Assembly (NCBI GenBank): GCA_021613375.1
Contig: CM038709.1
Coordinates: 37,294,428 to 37,358,427 of the forward strand
From: Megaleporinus macrocephalus
Lineage: Eukaryota; Chordata; Actinopteri; Characiformes; Anostomidae
Length of the DNA: 64,000 bases
Reading direction: 5' to 3'
This document shows, piece by piece, positions 13,158 through 25,564 of this stretch. The first letter of the stretch is position 1, and the number at the start of each line of letters is the position of its first letter. The notes under the pieces were generated by a model. It was not told where the DNA came from. It made no database searches and saw only the letters and a program-made list of their open reading frames with translations. Made by a program: the position numbers and the translations under genes.

Positions 13158-13442
13158 CTGAGAGAGAAAGAGGTTTCTGTTGGGTGAGCAGGTTTTTTTA
13201 GAGCACAGAAGAGAACGAGAAGTGAACAGAAACTTTGACAGACATCGAACTGCATTATTTGTTTATTTGCTGATAAACACAGTGTGGCCCTATGCAAAAG
13301 TTATGGCCCATTTTTTAATATTCTATTTTTTTTACAGTATGCTAACTCAGCAAATACAATACCCACTACAGTGTGCAGAACAATTCTGTGTTTCAGTTTC
13401 CTGTAGTTCACTTGTTTAAACCCAACAAAACTAATTTGACTA
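13116..13442 (-). repeat. Source copy of the exon 6/intron 5 duplication
   Basis: This is the in-place counterpart of 10563-10903. The shared landmarks are the acceptor region, TACAGTATGCTAACTCAGCAAA and CAGTGTGCAGAACAATTCTGTG. It is called the source because here the exon sequence continues into the full exon 6. Confidence 0.88.
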
Positions 13443-13842
13443 TTAGAACTTTTGCATACTGATATTTTAAACAGTTTCATAAATTTCAGGATTTCTTTTC
13501 ACGGCACTTCACTTGAGCTGGAATGGACTTCACAAGTTTATGCCAGATCCTCTGAAAATTAGATCAAATCTGCCGTCTGAACACGGGCTTCAAAAGAAGG
13601 GATTAGACTAAAAAACAATTAGATCTCTTTGTATAGATGCCTCAGCATAGATTTAGTTTGAGTTGTTAAAGAACATATCCTTCACTCACTAGTCCATAAA
13701 GTCCATATAAGTTTAAAAAAAAGCTTTGGACACTGCTTATGTAGTGTCACTAGAACCAACCAACTTAATTTAATATCTATCTATCAACCTATAGCAGTTG
13801 AAGCCCACCCACTCATTGAAATTACAAGAAGTGCCTCTGAGA

Positions 13843-14308
13843 CTGGTGGGAATAAAAAGAAAACGTCAAGGTGTATGGTTGCAGATGATACTTCCTCATC
13901 AAAAGCAGGTGCCAGCTTCTTTTTCAAGTCACATTAATCTCTGAATTCCATTCCTCTGAATCAGAGCTGAGTTTAAAGTGAGAATGAGATACAGTTGGTG
14001 GAGCTACATTTAACATCAACATGCAAATCCAGATTTATTTTCTCCTTTGCAGCTTCAGAGGGGATTCATTCATTCATTTCTGTACATTGAGAGCTGTGTT
14101 CTAGAGATCAAACTAAATGCTGTAGAACATGTGGAAGGAGAAGCAACAACAAAGCAATTTCTCTTCTGCTCACAGACTACGACGCATTAGAATTTATTCA
14201 CACTGGTTAAGTTAAACCCGTGAAGAGTATATGCATTGTAACCTGATTAGATTTGACTACTTGGTTCTCCAATTTGTCTCCAATTAGTTGGATTGAAATC
14301 TGATTACT
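13843..14308 (-). repeat. Displaced copy of the 3' end of intron 4
   Basis: It matches 15122-15616 in the same orientation, with shared blocks such as GCAGATGATACTTCCTCATC, ACATTTAACATCAACATGCA and CAGAGGGGATTCATTCATTC. Similarity stops right at the exon 5 acceptor; no copy of exon 5 is present beside it. It is flanked by diverged direct repeats: 13784-13842 resembles 14316-14375. Confidence 0.88.
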
Positions 14309-14309
14309 G

Positions 14310-14755
14310 ATTACCAAACCTATACCAGTTTAGGCCTGTCCACTCGTTAAAGATATAAGGAGTGCGTCAGACTTACCACACAAAAAAGCCAGTGTTTTCT
14401 CATCCGTATATCTAAAACACTCAAGTGTCTTTAAACCCCGCCTCCTGGTGAACCCAGTGTGCTCTGATTGGTCAGCTTGCCCACCGTGTTCTAAACAGCC
14501 CGCTGCCAGAGCAGCATCCTTTATTTCAGAGAGGTCAGTTTTTACTGTTGTAGCTCTCAAGCGTGCCGAATTTGTCCGTCGGTGACCGATAAAGATTGTG
14601 TTACGAGATGACATCACATTGTAACAGAGAAAAGGGCTGGAATTCCATTTCAGCCAGCTGAGAAAAGTGGTTTCTGTGGGAGAAAGTTTCTCCCTCTGGC
14701 GTGTACTTTGGACTTTAAACTGCAGAACGTTCACATGCACAGAAAGTTACATAAC
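14310..14755. repeat. Dispersed repeat B, copy 1
   Basis: It shares ordered blocks with 27355-27628: GCTCTGATTGGTCAGCTT, TTACATCA-type sequence with TTGTAACA, then GTGGGAGAAAGTTTCTCC-type sequence and TTCACATGCAC. There is no coding. The class is unknown; a non-autonomous DNA transposon is likely. Confidence 0.7.
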
Positions 14756-14916
14756 ACACTAAATATACTTGGATAGGAAACTGGAGACATCTCCAATTTC
14801 ATATCTTTTTTCCTACAGTCTGTAAATACCCTTGTTATAGATAAAGGGATGAAAACTAGTCGCTGAACGTTTCAGCAGTGATGGTAAGACATGGTCAGTG
14901 GTTGACAAGGACTCAC

Positions 14917-15120
14917 CCAGATTGAGGTGCAAGGCAAGCCTTCCGCGGTGGAGCTCCAGAGTAATGTAGTCTCCTCTCTGGCCCTCCCCATGCAGCAAAA
15001 CACCTTCTGCCTGCCGACTCTTGAAGCGCAGAGATATCACGTCTTTCACCGTGCTCATGGACTTCTGGTTGAACCGGTAGAGCAAAGAGCTTCGGCCATC
15101 AAAGTCCGCCACATACGATT
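14917..15120 (-). CDS. cntnap5: CNTNAP exon 5: start of laminin G1
   Basis: This is a 204-nt exon. The acceptor is TCCCACCAAG before 15120 and the donor is GG|GTGAGT after 14917. It starts in phase 1, with the junction codon AAA (Lys) shared with exon 4, and ends in phase 1. It encodes [20 protein letters not shown], then [30 protein letters not shown] and ALHLNLG. This is the first half of the laminin G1 sandwich; the FxGxSxLxY opening and the GxLLxxEGQxGDYIxLEL strands are conserved in every CNTNAP. It is the strongest single indicator that the gene is CNTNAP5-like. The intron directly upstream of its acceptor has been copied into intron 5. Confidence 0.96.
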
Positions 15121-15121
15121 C

Positions 15122-15616
15122 TTGGTGGGAATGAAAAGAAAACATGAAGGTTTGAGGTTGCAGATGATACTTCCTCATCAAAATCAGGTGCAAACTCCTT
15201 TACAAGTCACATCAATCTCTGAATTCCATTCCTCTGAGCTACGTGTAAAGTGAGAATGAGATACAGTTCCTCCAGTGCTGGAGCTACATTTAACATCAAC
15301 ATGCAAATCCAGATTTATTTTCTCCTTTGAAGCTTCAGAGGGGATTCATTCATTCATTTGCGTACATTGAGAGCTGTGTTCTAGAGATCAAGCTAAATGC
15401 TGTAGAACATCTGGATGGAGAAGACCCATCAGCAGCACAACAACAAAGCAATTTCTCTTCTGCTTACAGACTACGATACATTAGAATTTATTTTAAGTTA
15501 TTTTATTTATTTCAAGTTTACACCCTTGAAGAGTATATGCATTGTAACCTGATTAGATTTTGACTACTTGGTTGTCAAATGTGTCTCCAACTAGTTAGAC
15601 TGAAATCTGATTACTG
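15122..15616 (-). repeat. Source copy of the intron 4 duplication
   Basis: This is the in-place counterpart of 13843-14308, lying immediately upstream of exon 5 in the transcript and including its pyrimidine-rich acceptor region. Confidence 0.88.
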
Positions 15617-15642
15617 TACAGGATATAATACTGTTACTGTCC

Positions 15643-15830
15643 AAAGAAAAACAAGTATTTCTGTTTTTTATGACCATGACGGACATATTTCATGATGGAC
15701 CAACATAAATGCTCCAAAATTGCTTGAATAAAATCCGTCCATCCATTATCTTCCGCTATATCCCACTAGTCGGGGTCAAGGGGGGCTGGAGGAAAACCCA
15801 GCATCATTGGGCGCCAGTCCATTGTATGGC
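15643..15830. repeat. MITE family A fragment followed by reversed SINE fragment
   Basis: 15643-15727 carries CTGTCCAAAGAAAAACAAG and a diverged GGACCAACATAAATGCTCC block of MITE A. 15731-15830 is the reversed SINE 3' end, with CCATCCATTATCTTCCGCT and CCCACTAGTCGGGGTC. Both are truncated. Confidence 0.65.
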
Positions 15831-17759
15831 CATTTAAAGAGATTTTATTTTATATTTATATTTATGCCCCCACCTTGAAAAGATGTTGGAGACACTTTCT
15901 GTGGATGGCAACAAAATGCAAATCAACTCACATAAAACAACTAATTACGGGTGTAGCCCCTCATTTTTCCATTCTATAAACTTCGTGAACATTGTTCATT
16001 TCTTGCCATGTTTACAAGAGGACTGCATAGAATAATCAGCAGCCTGTAGTTCTTGGCATCATAGACCATATGCAGTGAAACATGATGCACTGTAGTGCAC
16101 TGAGAAGGTTAGTAAGGCTTTTTAATGGAACTACTTGAACGAATATTTGGTTAATCACCAGGAATATATTAAAAAACGTATCATTATTTAAAAATGGCCC
16201 AGCAAAAGCTGAAGGTTTATGTCTTAAACCCTATTCTAGTGGGATTAGTATTACCTCAAATGTTTAGCTGTAATCTGAGCAATTTTTGACAACCTTCATG
16301 ACTTTAAACCAGTATGAATCTGCCACTCAGAGCTCCTCAGTAATAAAAGTCAGTAATAATAGCACTGCTCTAAACCACATCTCAGTAATGTAACGACTAT
16401 ACAGCTAATAGAAAACAGACAGATTTGCCAGCTTCTTGTTTGCACTTTCTCAGTCCACCTTAAACCTTACATTCTGGGGCCTGAGATGTTATCATAACTG
16501 CTGCAACATTTAAGGTGGAATGAATGGAAAAACTGACTTCCTTTTATTTTCTACTTGTGACCTAAATTTGAGGCTATCAGCTAACACAGAGCTCGTCTTT
16601 ACCCCTAATTCCCAAGTCCATAAACAACAAACCCACAAAATGTGGTGAATTGAATTAACCCACTTTACTAGCTAGTCCATATGGCAGCTAGTGGCACATC
16701 ATGTTGTTATTGTTGTGAAGCATAATGCTGATGTAAAAGTCCATGATGATGTTTAAATCCAGGTTATTCGGTTAATTTTGGGAAATTTACAGAGATCCTT
16801 CATCCCAGACGATTCAACCAGTTAAATTACACACTCTCGATGTTATTGGACCTCATCTGGTAAACTAATCTAGCTCAAATAGAGCATTAGATAAGAAACG
16901 ATGGCTGCCTCTTCAGATGAGCTATTCAGCTACAACATCAGGTGCAGTACTGATACTAAAAATGACTCATCGTCTTCTACACAAAGCAGTTAGCCCTGCG
17001 CTAATTTAGACTTCTTAATCATGTCCTTGTCAATGCATCCTTGGCGGCGCACTCATGTTACAGCCTTTGTGTTTTCTAGGATCGAACCGTGATGAAATAT
17101 ACACACTTAATCACAAATATGAACACATTTTAATAAAATATAACAAATAATCGAACAGTGCTCAAACTTCATTACTCAAATTCCGGCACCTTGACCCACA
17201 CAAATACTGCACGTTAACCTAGTACTCAAATACTCCTGCACGTGCCCAACATGCTGCCCAACATTTCCACATTTCGGATTTTTGGATGAACACAAAGAGA
17301 TTGGCATACTTATCGACATACATTGTGTCAGGAAGCCGAGTCTGGTCTGCGCCGCTCATGCCCCCAGTATGAACCAGACGCAGGCTGCTTCTTAAGCCGT
17401 AATGCGCATTTTCTCCAGGTTTTGCTCTTTGTGAGCAAGGTAAGGCTGTCGGAATACATAATGCAATCTCCAACGCGCACCTGCCTTCCGACTGAAAAGC
17501 GGGAGGGGAGAGATTTTGCAAGAAACGAAGCCTGAGACTCAACTTTTGAGCTGAGGAAAAACTGACATGTTCGGAGGGAAAGTTGTTCAAACGCTGCTTA
17601 CATTATGGCCTATCAAAGACACGAGTGAGGAAGCGCGAGGAGCTTTTGAGGACTTTTGGCAGTGCACTGCTGCAGAATGTCATCTATAATCCACACATGC
17701 ATAAAAAAAAAAATCCACAGAAATAGAAAGTAAACACACAGGAAGGGAGGAAGGGGAGG

Positions 17760-17793
17760 TGTGTGTGTGTGTGTGTGTGGGGGGGGGGGGGGG
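17760..17793. repeat. (GT)n(G)n simple repeat
   Basis: Nine to ten GT units pass into a run of about 15 G, a likely polymorphic and sequencing-error-prone site. Confidence 0.95.
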
Positions 17794-19039
17794 TCATTAT
17801 TTTTCATGCTTGTTTACACTGTTATTTTGTGGAATTCTCTTGATCTGGGAGATTTTTCAGCTCATTACTGTGTAATGTTACTCATTAGAGGGACACAGAA
17901 AAAGACACAGAGGAAAAGAGGAAAAGCTAAAGCAAGAGAGGGAAAAAGAAAACGGGATGTGATCCAACACGGGCTCTGTGTACTGCATATTTCATGGAAG
18001 CAATGTAGCAGAGACGTGTTCATATCAAAACAGAGAGGTAGACGAGGAAGAGGAGCGAGTCTATTTTTTGCTAACCGGTGACTCTTATTTTTAAGACAAA
18101 TGAGGAAACCTGGCTGGGGCGCGAGACGGACAGTGATATTCATCCACTGAGTGCAACTTGGGGTCACACCTGTCACACTGATTTGCTGATCCTTGAAATG
18201 CATTTCTGGCCATTAGCAGGAGAAGCCGGTGTCGTAAATCCATTATCTTTGCTATTCGCTGAATAATGGATGCGTCAATTCACAGCAAATCAGCAGCACG
18301 AATGAATACCAGAGCCACCGCGTCAGGCATAAACGGGGGACGTATGATGATATCGGACTTATTGGACAGATGTTTAGAATTAACCGAAACTACAAACAGG
18401 TTTTTGATCATTTCTCTATTGCACTGCAGAAGAGCTGAACATTCCAGCGACGCTGGTTCACTGGGCTAATGTTTCTGCTTAGGTTGTTCATGTTACTGCT
18501 TTCGTAACCTTATATACATAAAAGTTATAATTTTTCATAAAGATAATACAGGTACTTCAGTATTTCCACATCTTAAAAACATAAGTTTGAGTGTTTAATG
18601 TGTCCAAACATTGCCAGCTTTCATTCTTTTTCAAAAGACTCCTTTTCAAGCAGGTTTTTCATCCACAAATATTTGTATTGAGTGCTGAAATTTTAAGAAA
18701 TGCCTAAATATTGCCAAGATTCTGAACTAGGACTAGTTAGAAAAGTCAGAATATTGAAATATATAAGCTGAATTGTGAAAAAGGCTGAGAAATAATTGGG
18801 TTTTCTAATGAATGATGACATACCACACTATTACATCACCATTAACTTCAACAGTGTATGATTACATGTCCACCATCGATCAATCACAAACCAGTTTCAA
18901 GAAACTTCTTGCTGGAGCTCTGATTACTCACACCTTAAGGTCACTATTCCTCTAACTGTGTTTATATGAACCAATGAGTTCACTAATTGCCAAGTATTGT
19001 CATCGCCGCTTGGAGCAGGCATGGACTGGAGGTTAGGGA

Positions 19040-19390
19040 ACTGGCTTAGTGACTGGAAGGTTGCCGGTTTGACCTCCTGAACCAATGGGATCTGTCTGAA
19101 GACAAAGCTTCTTTAACATCTGCAAGCGCTTGTTCCTTCACAGCCGTGTAACAAATTCTGTTGCACCTGATTTTATTGCATTGAATGCAATGTATACACA
19201 CAACAGCGCACTGATCCCAAACACATTCAGTGATGTTGAGGTCTGGATTCAGGGGTGGAACACCAGCAGCTTCTTTGTTTGATATGTCTCCTTTTCTCAG
19301 TAAGGACCTTCTTGAACAGGTCCACATCCTTTCAGGCCCATAGGCTAAGGTGGCTTCTCACAGTGGAAGGATGAGTGGAGTTTAATGTTC
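19040..19390 (-). mobile_element. Tc1/mariner-like transposase remnant, reversed
   Basis: The minus strand encodes PDLNITECVWDQ, the same signature as at 8970-9025, followed by about 50 residues of readable but diverged C-terminal transposase. No full gene and no ends are recognisable. Confidence 0.7.
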
Positions 19391-21089
19391 TGTTCGCTCT
19401 CAAAGACGGAGGAGTCATACTACCTGGTTTTCTTTGGCTTCCCCCACTCTATGCAAATGGATCATATAGCAAACATCTCCAGACAAAATTTCTTTTTTTT
19501 AAATAACTGAATTGTGGTCTCTGAACTTACAATATTGTGTGTCCACAGAGAAAATCATATCAGTCCATCTCTCCTAGAATAATAGATGTTCTCATGACTC
19601 CAGTACCGATGAGTACCAGATTAAGTACATCTCATGCTGCACAGGAAACACAGGATTTTCTTTTGTTTGCGGATTAATCACAGCCAAGACCTCGCAGTGA
19701 GGCACGTAGGGGTTTGTTCTTAAGGTGACCCATACTTTGTGAAGTTTCACTATAAAGGAGGAGCTGAGAGGGAGCAGTCTCATGCAGCATTTATCAGCAA
19801 AGCACACATTCATCCAAGTTTAATAGGGGGATCATGGCACGGAGCCATGCGGAATAATGGAAACGCTCACTAAGGGATAATTATAAATGTCTTTTACAGT
19901 GCAGTAATTCACCAACTGATCCATTTAGTGCTGCTCGGCTATGCATGCAATGGCATCATTAGAGACACCCCTTTATTTATTTAGCGCCAGCCTGACAGGA
20001 GCGGACTGCGGAACCTCCAGACGCGTCCACGTCCCCCTGTCAGCCGCCGGAATAGTGCGGGGTCAGCAAAATTCAGTGTTCTTAAGTGGCTATAGAAAGG
20101 ATTAGCATATTTCTCTGTGGGTACTGCATGTGTCACCTGCCTCGCTCTGTGGACGTGGAGAACAAATAAGGTAGTCGTTAGCCTTTACGGCACGGCGCAG
20201 TTACAAATCTGACTATCAGTACGCTGGTTTCCTACAACACAGCATGAAACATGAATGCAGGGGTCGGTTGAAGGTTGTTTGCTGGTCAAATGATTTTCGC
20301 AGTACCTAAAATTCAACATATGACCAGAAACCGCTCCTCCTTCTGCCTTCACTCCTTACCAGTCTAGAAGAAACAATAGCTCTCCAATGGCGGAGGGCAG
20401 TCTCCAGCGGTGGATGGCTGCACTAACGTTAACTCGTGTCTGCCTCTATTTATATCACTTCTTTTGTTTGCTGCCGAATGTGGTTTCTTGCCAAGAGTGG
20501 GCAGCGGCGGTTGCTTGCCAAGAACTTTATCTATTGTTGTCTTTGCTGCTCTTTTTATTGTCTAACTGTCCTTAGATAATCTAACCGGGGGCAGAACCGT
20601 GGTTAGAATTTGCTGACAAGGCAGCAGCGTTGGACTGATTCCACTCCACACTACAGTAACCCACTTTCAACTCTTTAGGTATACAGTGGTATTGCAAGAA
20701 AGGACGAGAGGGTTTAGCTGATTGGTATGCTAACTTCAGTAGATATCTCTGCAACCCAATACACAGACATCTTCGATGTACCGTAAAAATTGTTATTTCT
20801 TCACATACTGTTGATCATTTTAGTATATTTTGGAAGTTTGTGACATTTTGATGGTAAGATCCAAGCCAGTCTAACTAAATTACATTAAACAGGTTCTAGA
20901 TATTAGATATGCTCTCCACAGTACTGTATAATAACGCTGGTAGTTAAATAGTATAATAATATATAAAAGTATAAAAATTGCAAATGAGTCATAAACAGTA
21001 CATATGGGAATACTATCTACATACTAAACTAAATTCTTATTAAGGTTCTTTCAGGTTCTTACAGTTTCTTTCAGAAAAAAACTTCATCT

Positions 21090-21420
21090 TTTGCAGTCAG
21101 AATAAAGAGGGAGACCAGTTAAGAATTTAAGGTTTTATTCTTAATATATCACAATACAAACATTCTCTGTGAGTTCTCAAACCTTGGTCTCAATTGTGTC
21201 TCTGGCTGCATTGGCTTTTATAGGCCCGCCCATGTGGTACACCTGGCCACGTTGTTATATTTTGGGTGGGCAGAGATCCTTGAACAGAAGTTCTAAAGAT
21301 GACGCCAAAGGGTCTGCTAAGCCAGATATGACTTCCTATATGGCGAGGGTCACAAAGCCACGACCTTCCACCGACTCTGCTTCTGTGTGCTATCTGTACA
21401 CCTTTAACAGATGTTATAAT
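21090..21420 (-). mobile_element. Solo LTR-like sequence, family A, reversed
   Basis: Read on the minus strand it has CCTATAAAAGCC (TATA-like), AATAAAACC (polyadenylation-like) and the end ACTGGTCTCCCTCTTTATTC. The same terminal phrase ends two plus-strand copies at 29480-29650 and 30296-30629. No internal retroelement genes are seen. The outer boundary is approximate. Confidence 0.55.
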
Positions 21421-22184
21421 TTATTAAAATATTCAAATACTAACATTTTCCTCCTTAATAATGGGACATTACTGTGAATTTTTTTTGCAAGTGGAACCAG
21501 AAATGTTAAAATGAGGAGACGATTGAGTGAAATTTGGATGGGAAAGTTTGTAACGGTGAACATGGCTGTGCCTGAAACGTCATGAATGCTGCATACTGAC
21601 ACAGTATTCTGAGACAGCAAGGCACCCAGTCAAGTCTAAATCTAATGTTTGTGTGAAGCACTACCTGCTGAGTTTTCTTTGTTCGGCTGTTTTATAAAGG
21701 CAGCGTTAATGTATCATTCACTGCCTTCCACATCCCATAATACTCTGTGTCAGCATTGACGCAGGTAAAAAAACAACAACAGTAAACTCAGCTACTGACA
21801 AAGTGGACATCGCTGCCTTCTAAGGTGCCGACTGACAGCACAGGCAGCAAGGCACCAAGGTAGCTACCTTCTGTTTCAGACATAGCTATGACATCAGCAG
21901 AAAGTTCCGTCCTTCACATCCTTTTCTTATAAGCACTTTGGTGTTACTCTACATAACACTGTATAGCCTTCCAGCTACAACCAGCCTGCTCTGTCTCTGT
22001 AATTTAGTTAGACTGTCCTGGTACCAGAATAATTGCACTGTTTGTCACTGAGGGACAGCAGTTTGAGCTAATTCAGTTGAAAGGTCCACGTAGTAAGCGT
22101 ATCTGATAAAATGGCCACTGATATGTAACTAACCAGCAAATCAATGTAGTGTTATAAGATATCCATCACAGATCAGGTACTTAC

Positions 22185-22332
22185 TGTATGCACAGCCGTA
22201 GGCCTCCACTCTCAGCCCCACCCTGCCGCTGGGGTTCCACTCCACAGGAACAAATCTCAGGAAGCGGGTTCTGATGGAATGGCTGAGTTTGTGGTGGACC
22301 ACAGTGTCTGAATTTGTGTTCCCGGCCAGTCT
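22185..22332 (-). CDS. cntnap5: CNTNAP exon 4: discoidin domain, C-terminal part
   Basis: This is a 148-nt exon. The acceptor is GTGTTTCCAG before 22332 and the donor is ACA|GTAAGT after 22185. It starts in phase 0 and ends in phase 1. It encodes [20 protein letters not shown], then [20 protein letters not shown] and VEAYGCAY. ARxxRFxPxxW and GLRxExYGC are the terminal strands of F5/8 type C domains; the final Cys closes the domain's disulfide with an N-terminal Cys encoded outside the window. A second AG two bases downstream would shift the frame. The matching phase of exon 3 confirms the chosen start. Confidence 0.96.
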
Positions 22333-22377
22333 CTGGAAACACACGGAGAAAAAAAGCCAAAATGTATTATTATGATT

Positions 22378-22379
<2 letters not shown>

Positions 22380-22414
<35 letters not shown>
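22380..22414. repeat. (AAT)n microsatellite
   Basis: About 11 AAT units, 48 bp inside intron 3 from the exon 4 acceptor. Confidence 0.95.
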
Positions 22415-22415
<1 letters not shown>

Positions 22416-23929
22416 GTGAAGCTGTTTGAAATTGTGTACCAGTAACTCATTATACCTTAACAGGGCCATGTTCCACATTTTTGTGTTTTATTTTTGGATT
22501 TATTGGGTTTATAATAATAACAATAATATTTATTTGTATAAGCAAAATAAAATAATAAAAACAACAAGAAAATTATAATATTAGAGAAAAAAACAAAAAA
22601 AACATGAATCCACTGTAGATTAAACAGGGAGGTATATGCAAATGTCCTGTCTTTGTGACATCACATAAAAAAATATATATTTAAACTGGAATACTTTGCA
22701 GCTTAGTCTTTATATTTAGACTCATATTAAAATTCCCAAAAGTACCAAAATGCTTTAATCTATAAAAGTGAAAACATAAATAAATAAAGTGCAATTAAAC
22801 AGCCTTTTAAAAATAATTCAGTCATTCTGAGTGGTTTGATGTGAAACACTCCTTTCTAGAGAAACGTACTGTGTACCCAGCATTGTTAACAATGGTAGTG
22901 ATAGGAACCAGACATCCATCTCTAAAAGCTCCCTCACATAAAGTTATTACATAAAATGGACATGAATACACTGCCTGGTGTGTGAGATGTAGTTTAATGA
23001 TAGTTTTGAGAAGACGCTGGCCTTCGAATCTACAGAAGAGGGAGATGTGTAAGACGTTGTGAGGCAAAATAGTCCCTAAGGAAACTAATACTTTCAGATT
23101 TTCCCCTAGATTACCATCAAACTTAGAACACAAGTGCAGGTTCATTGGTAGTTTTATATAGTAAATAAAATATCTATATCAGTGTTGTATACATGGTGAC
23201 CCCTGCTTCCCATCGCTCTAAAGAAATCCTGCCTGACCACTCAGACCACACTAACTACTCTATGAAGTACAAATTCTAAAGAAACTTCTACCAGTGCCTC
23301 CTGTAGACAAAAGCCCAGGATTTTTTTTAAACTGACGCCTCAACAGTTTATATAAAATGTCACCTTATTTTCATCTGTTAATTCTCCTAATGCCTGAGCA
23401 ATTAGGGCTTGACTCACCCAACAGTTACGATATGTGTGGAATACGAGAACAGATTAACAGAAACCCACATGGTCCGCAGTGAATCACAGTGTGCTGCAGA
23501 CCTGAGGGAAAATGTCAACCTTCTTCCAACATACTGCACTTCGCCCTCTGAGAAAGTGTGATAAATAACTCGTGCGATGACGCTGGAGAACAATATCACG
23601 CAACACCCTCCCTCAGAAATCTGTCGAGCCACTTACTGTGCCCAGACATTGTTCTGGTGCCAGCAAGACTTTTCTTCTGAGCACGAAGAAAGCGTGGAGG
23701 TCCTGCATCTTTCACGGTGTAGACGTACAGCATGGACAAAAATAAAAGCTCGCCACTTCTTTTCGTTATCGTGAATCTTCTTTCGGCAGTTACACTGTAT
23801 GTTGCCTTTTGGGGGTAGTTATTTCTGGAATTCATGTAAATAGTCACAGTTATTTATAGGCTGCCGGCAGAAACGTATACACACAACCAATCAAACGTTT
23901 GGACTCATTTGTCATGTTAATGTCTATGC

Positions 23930-24556
23930 CCGGGGTCACTAATCGGCAGATATTGTCCAATGCGAACTCAAACCAATCAACTATTGAGACACACAGGTGA
24001 GGTACGAAGCGAGGAGCAGCAGCCGGAGACTAAAGCAAGTCAGCGAGCTCTAAAAACAGAAAAGTGAACAATGAAAACTGACTGTTTAAACGGGAACGGT
24101 TCTGGAATGGACCTGCTCGTCTAGTTTTGGAGAATACCGCTCTGTAAAACCAACATGTCAATCTGTGAAGAGGAGGAGTTAACAAGAAGATGAACGTTTT
24201 ATTTACTTTCTCTATAAATAAACACTTTAAGATGCACTTTTTTTGCAAAACCATTCTGTTTTTTTAAATGTAGCCCTTGTTTTTACTTGAAATGAGGAAA
24301 AAAAATATTTGGAGCTTTATAAATAATTAATTCAGTTCATCATTCAAATCGTAAATTTACTGAAATTTACTGAATGGTATTTGTAATAAGTTTGTCTTTC
24401 AGTTGTTGATGGTATAAGATGCTGATACTAGACTACTTCACTATACAGGATATGGCACTGAATCATAACACAAGTTAGAAATGATGATGGTCCGGACCTT
24501 GGCCTGAAGAAATCTCCTCTAACTGGACCTTACTGAATTCTAATTAAATACCCCTG
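23930..24556. mobile_element. hAT-like non-autonomous element, copy 1
   Basis: One end reads CCGGGGTCACTAATCGGCAG; the other, read inward, CAGGGGTATTTAATTAGAAT. Its flanks GTCTATGC and CTATATGC match at six of eight bases. It shares ends and interior (GGTCCGGACCTTGGCCTGAA) with the better delimited copy at 45179-46016, in the opposite orientation. Confidence 0.75.
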
Positions 24557-24765
24557 CTATATGCTATATGCTATTGTTCCAATACTACTTTCAAGATCAG
24601 CCAATTATCAAAAAAACAGACATTATTAATTAAGCTGTAGTTATCTATTTACAGTCATTTCTTAGCTATGATCAGCAAAACCCACCACAGTTGAAATATG
24701 CAATGGCCACATGCAAAAACTATCCTCTGCCTTGTTGGCGAGTGTTAAAAAGCCCCTCAGTAATT

Positions 24766-25564
24766 GCTACCCTTACAGAAAATAAGTATACTTAAAGTTC
24801 ATTTTATTAAACAAACTTGAGTAAAGTTAAGGTATATTTTCCAAGTATACTTTATGTAGTTACTATACTAATATCATTGTACTAGTAGTACACTTGTATA
24901 TGTACTATTTTAATACTTCTTGGGACTAAATTGGCCCACTTTTTAGTTTATGAAGGTATACTTATATGTACATTTTAAGTGTAAGAGTAATATACTTCAC
25001 AACTAGTTTACATCTTTTGTGCTGCATCTACACTAAAAGTAAACTTATGGGTTAGTTTACTAGTTTGTTAATTCATCTTCAAAAGTATACGTGTAAGTTT
25101 CCTTTGAGTGAACTTATCATAATACTTTAAAGTATATGACTAGTTTTAAGGGTATTTTCTATTTGAAATGGAACTTTAACAACATTTATTTACTCACTAG
25201 TGGACACACATAAAATGAACAAAACATACTCTGATTAAGAAACATATTTGTATCTTTATATATCTTTATAAATCAAATTTCCACCAAGTATTGTACTGGA
25301 TGCCTTTTTTGTGCAGGACAGGAATACTTACTTATACTTTTCTTAAGTATATCTCAACCAAAGATGAAGTACAAGGCCGAATATACTTAGACTGTTCTAT
25401 ATACTTGTCAGTATAACTTGTCAATATACACTTAAGTATAACTGTGTTTGGTATATCACTGAGAAGTACATAAAAAGTCACCTGAAAGCATACTCACTTA
25501 TTTTTAGTTTAAAAGAGGTATACTAATGGTACACTTGAATAAACTTCTTTTTTGTAAGGGTAGC
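24766..25564. mobile_element. AGTATACTT-rich terminal-inverted-repeat element
   Basis: The 799-bp segment begins GCTACCCTTACAGAAAATAA and ends TTTTTTGTAAGGGTAGC, inverted repeats of about 17 bp. The interior is AT-rich and crowded with AAGTATACTT-like palindromes. It has no coding, and no clear target duplication was found. Confidence 0.75.

Larger units (their letters stand above)
13158..14916 (-). other. cntnap5: Intron 5 (1.8 kb)
   Basis: The intron lies between the exon 5 donor GTGAGT (14916-14911) and the exon 6 acceptor. It contains the source of the exon 6 duplication next to its acceptor, a displaced copy of the 3' end of intron 4 (13843-14308) and a dispersed repeat (14310-14755). 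Little of it is unique sequence. Confidence 0.85.
15121..22184 (-). other. cntnap5: Intron 4 (7.1 kb)
   Basis: The intron runs from the exon 4 donor GTAAGT (22184-22179) to the exon 5 acceptor. It contains the source of the intron 4 duplication (15122-15616), fragments of MITE family A and the SINE, a GT/G tract, a reversed Tc1-like remnant and a reversed LTR. Much of 15850-19000 and 19600-20900 is apparently unique sequence with no exon. Confidence 0.85.

Noticed and set aside
14330..14740. A 136-codon minus-strand open frame in intron 5
   Set aside because: It coincides with dispersed repeat B, whose second copy at 27355-27628 is not open in the same frame.
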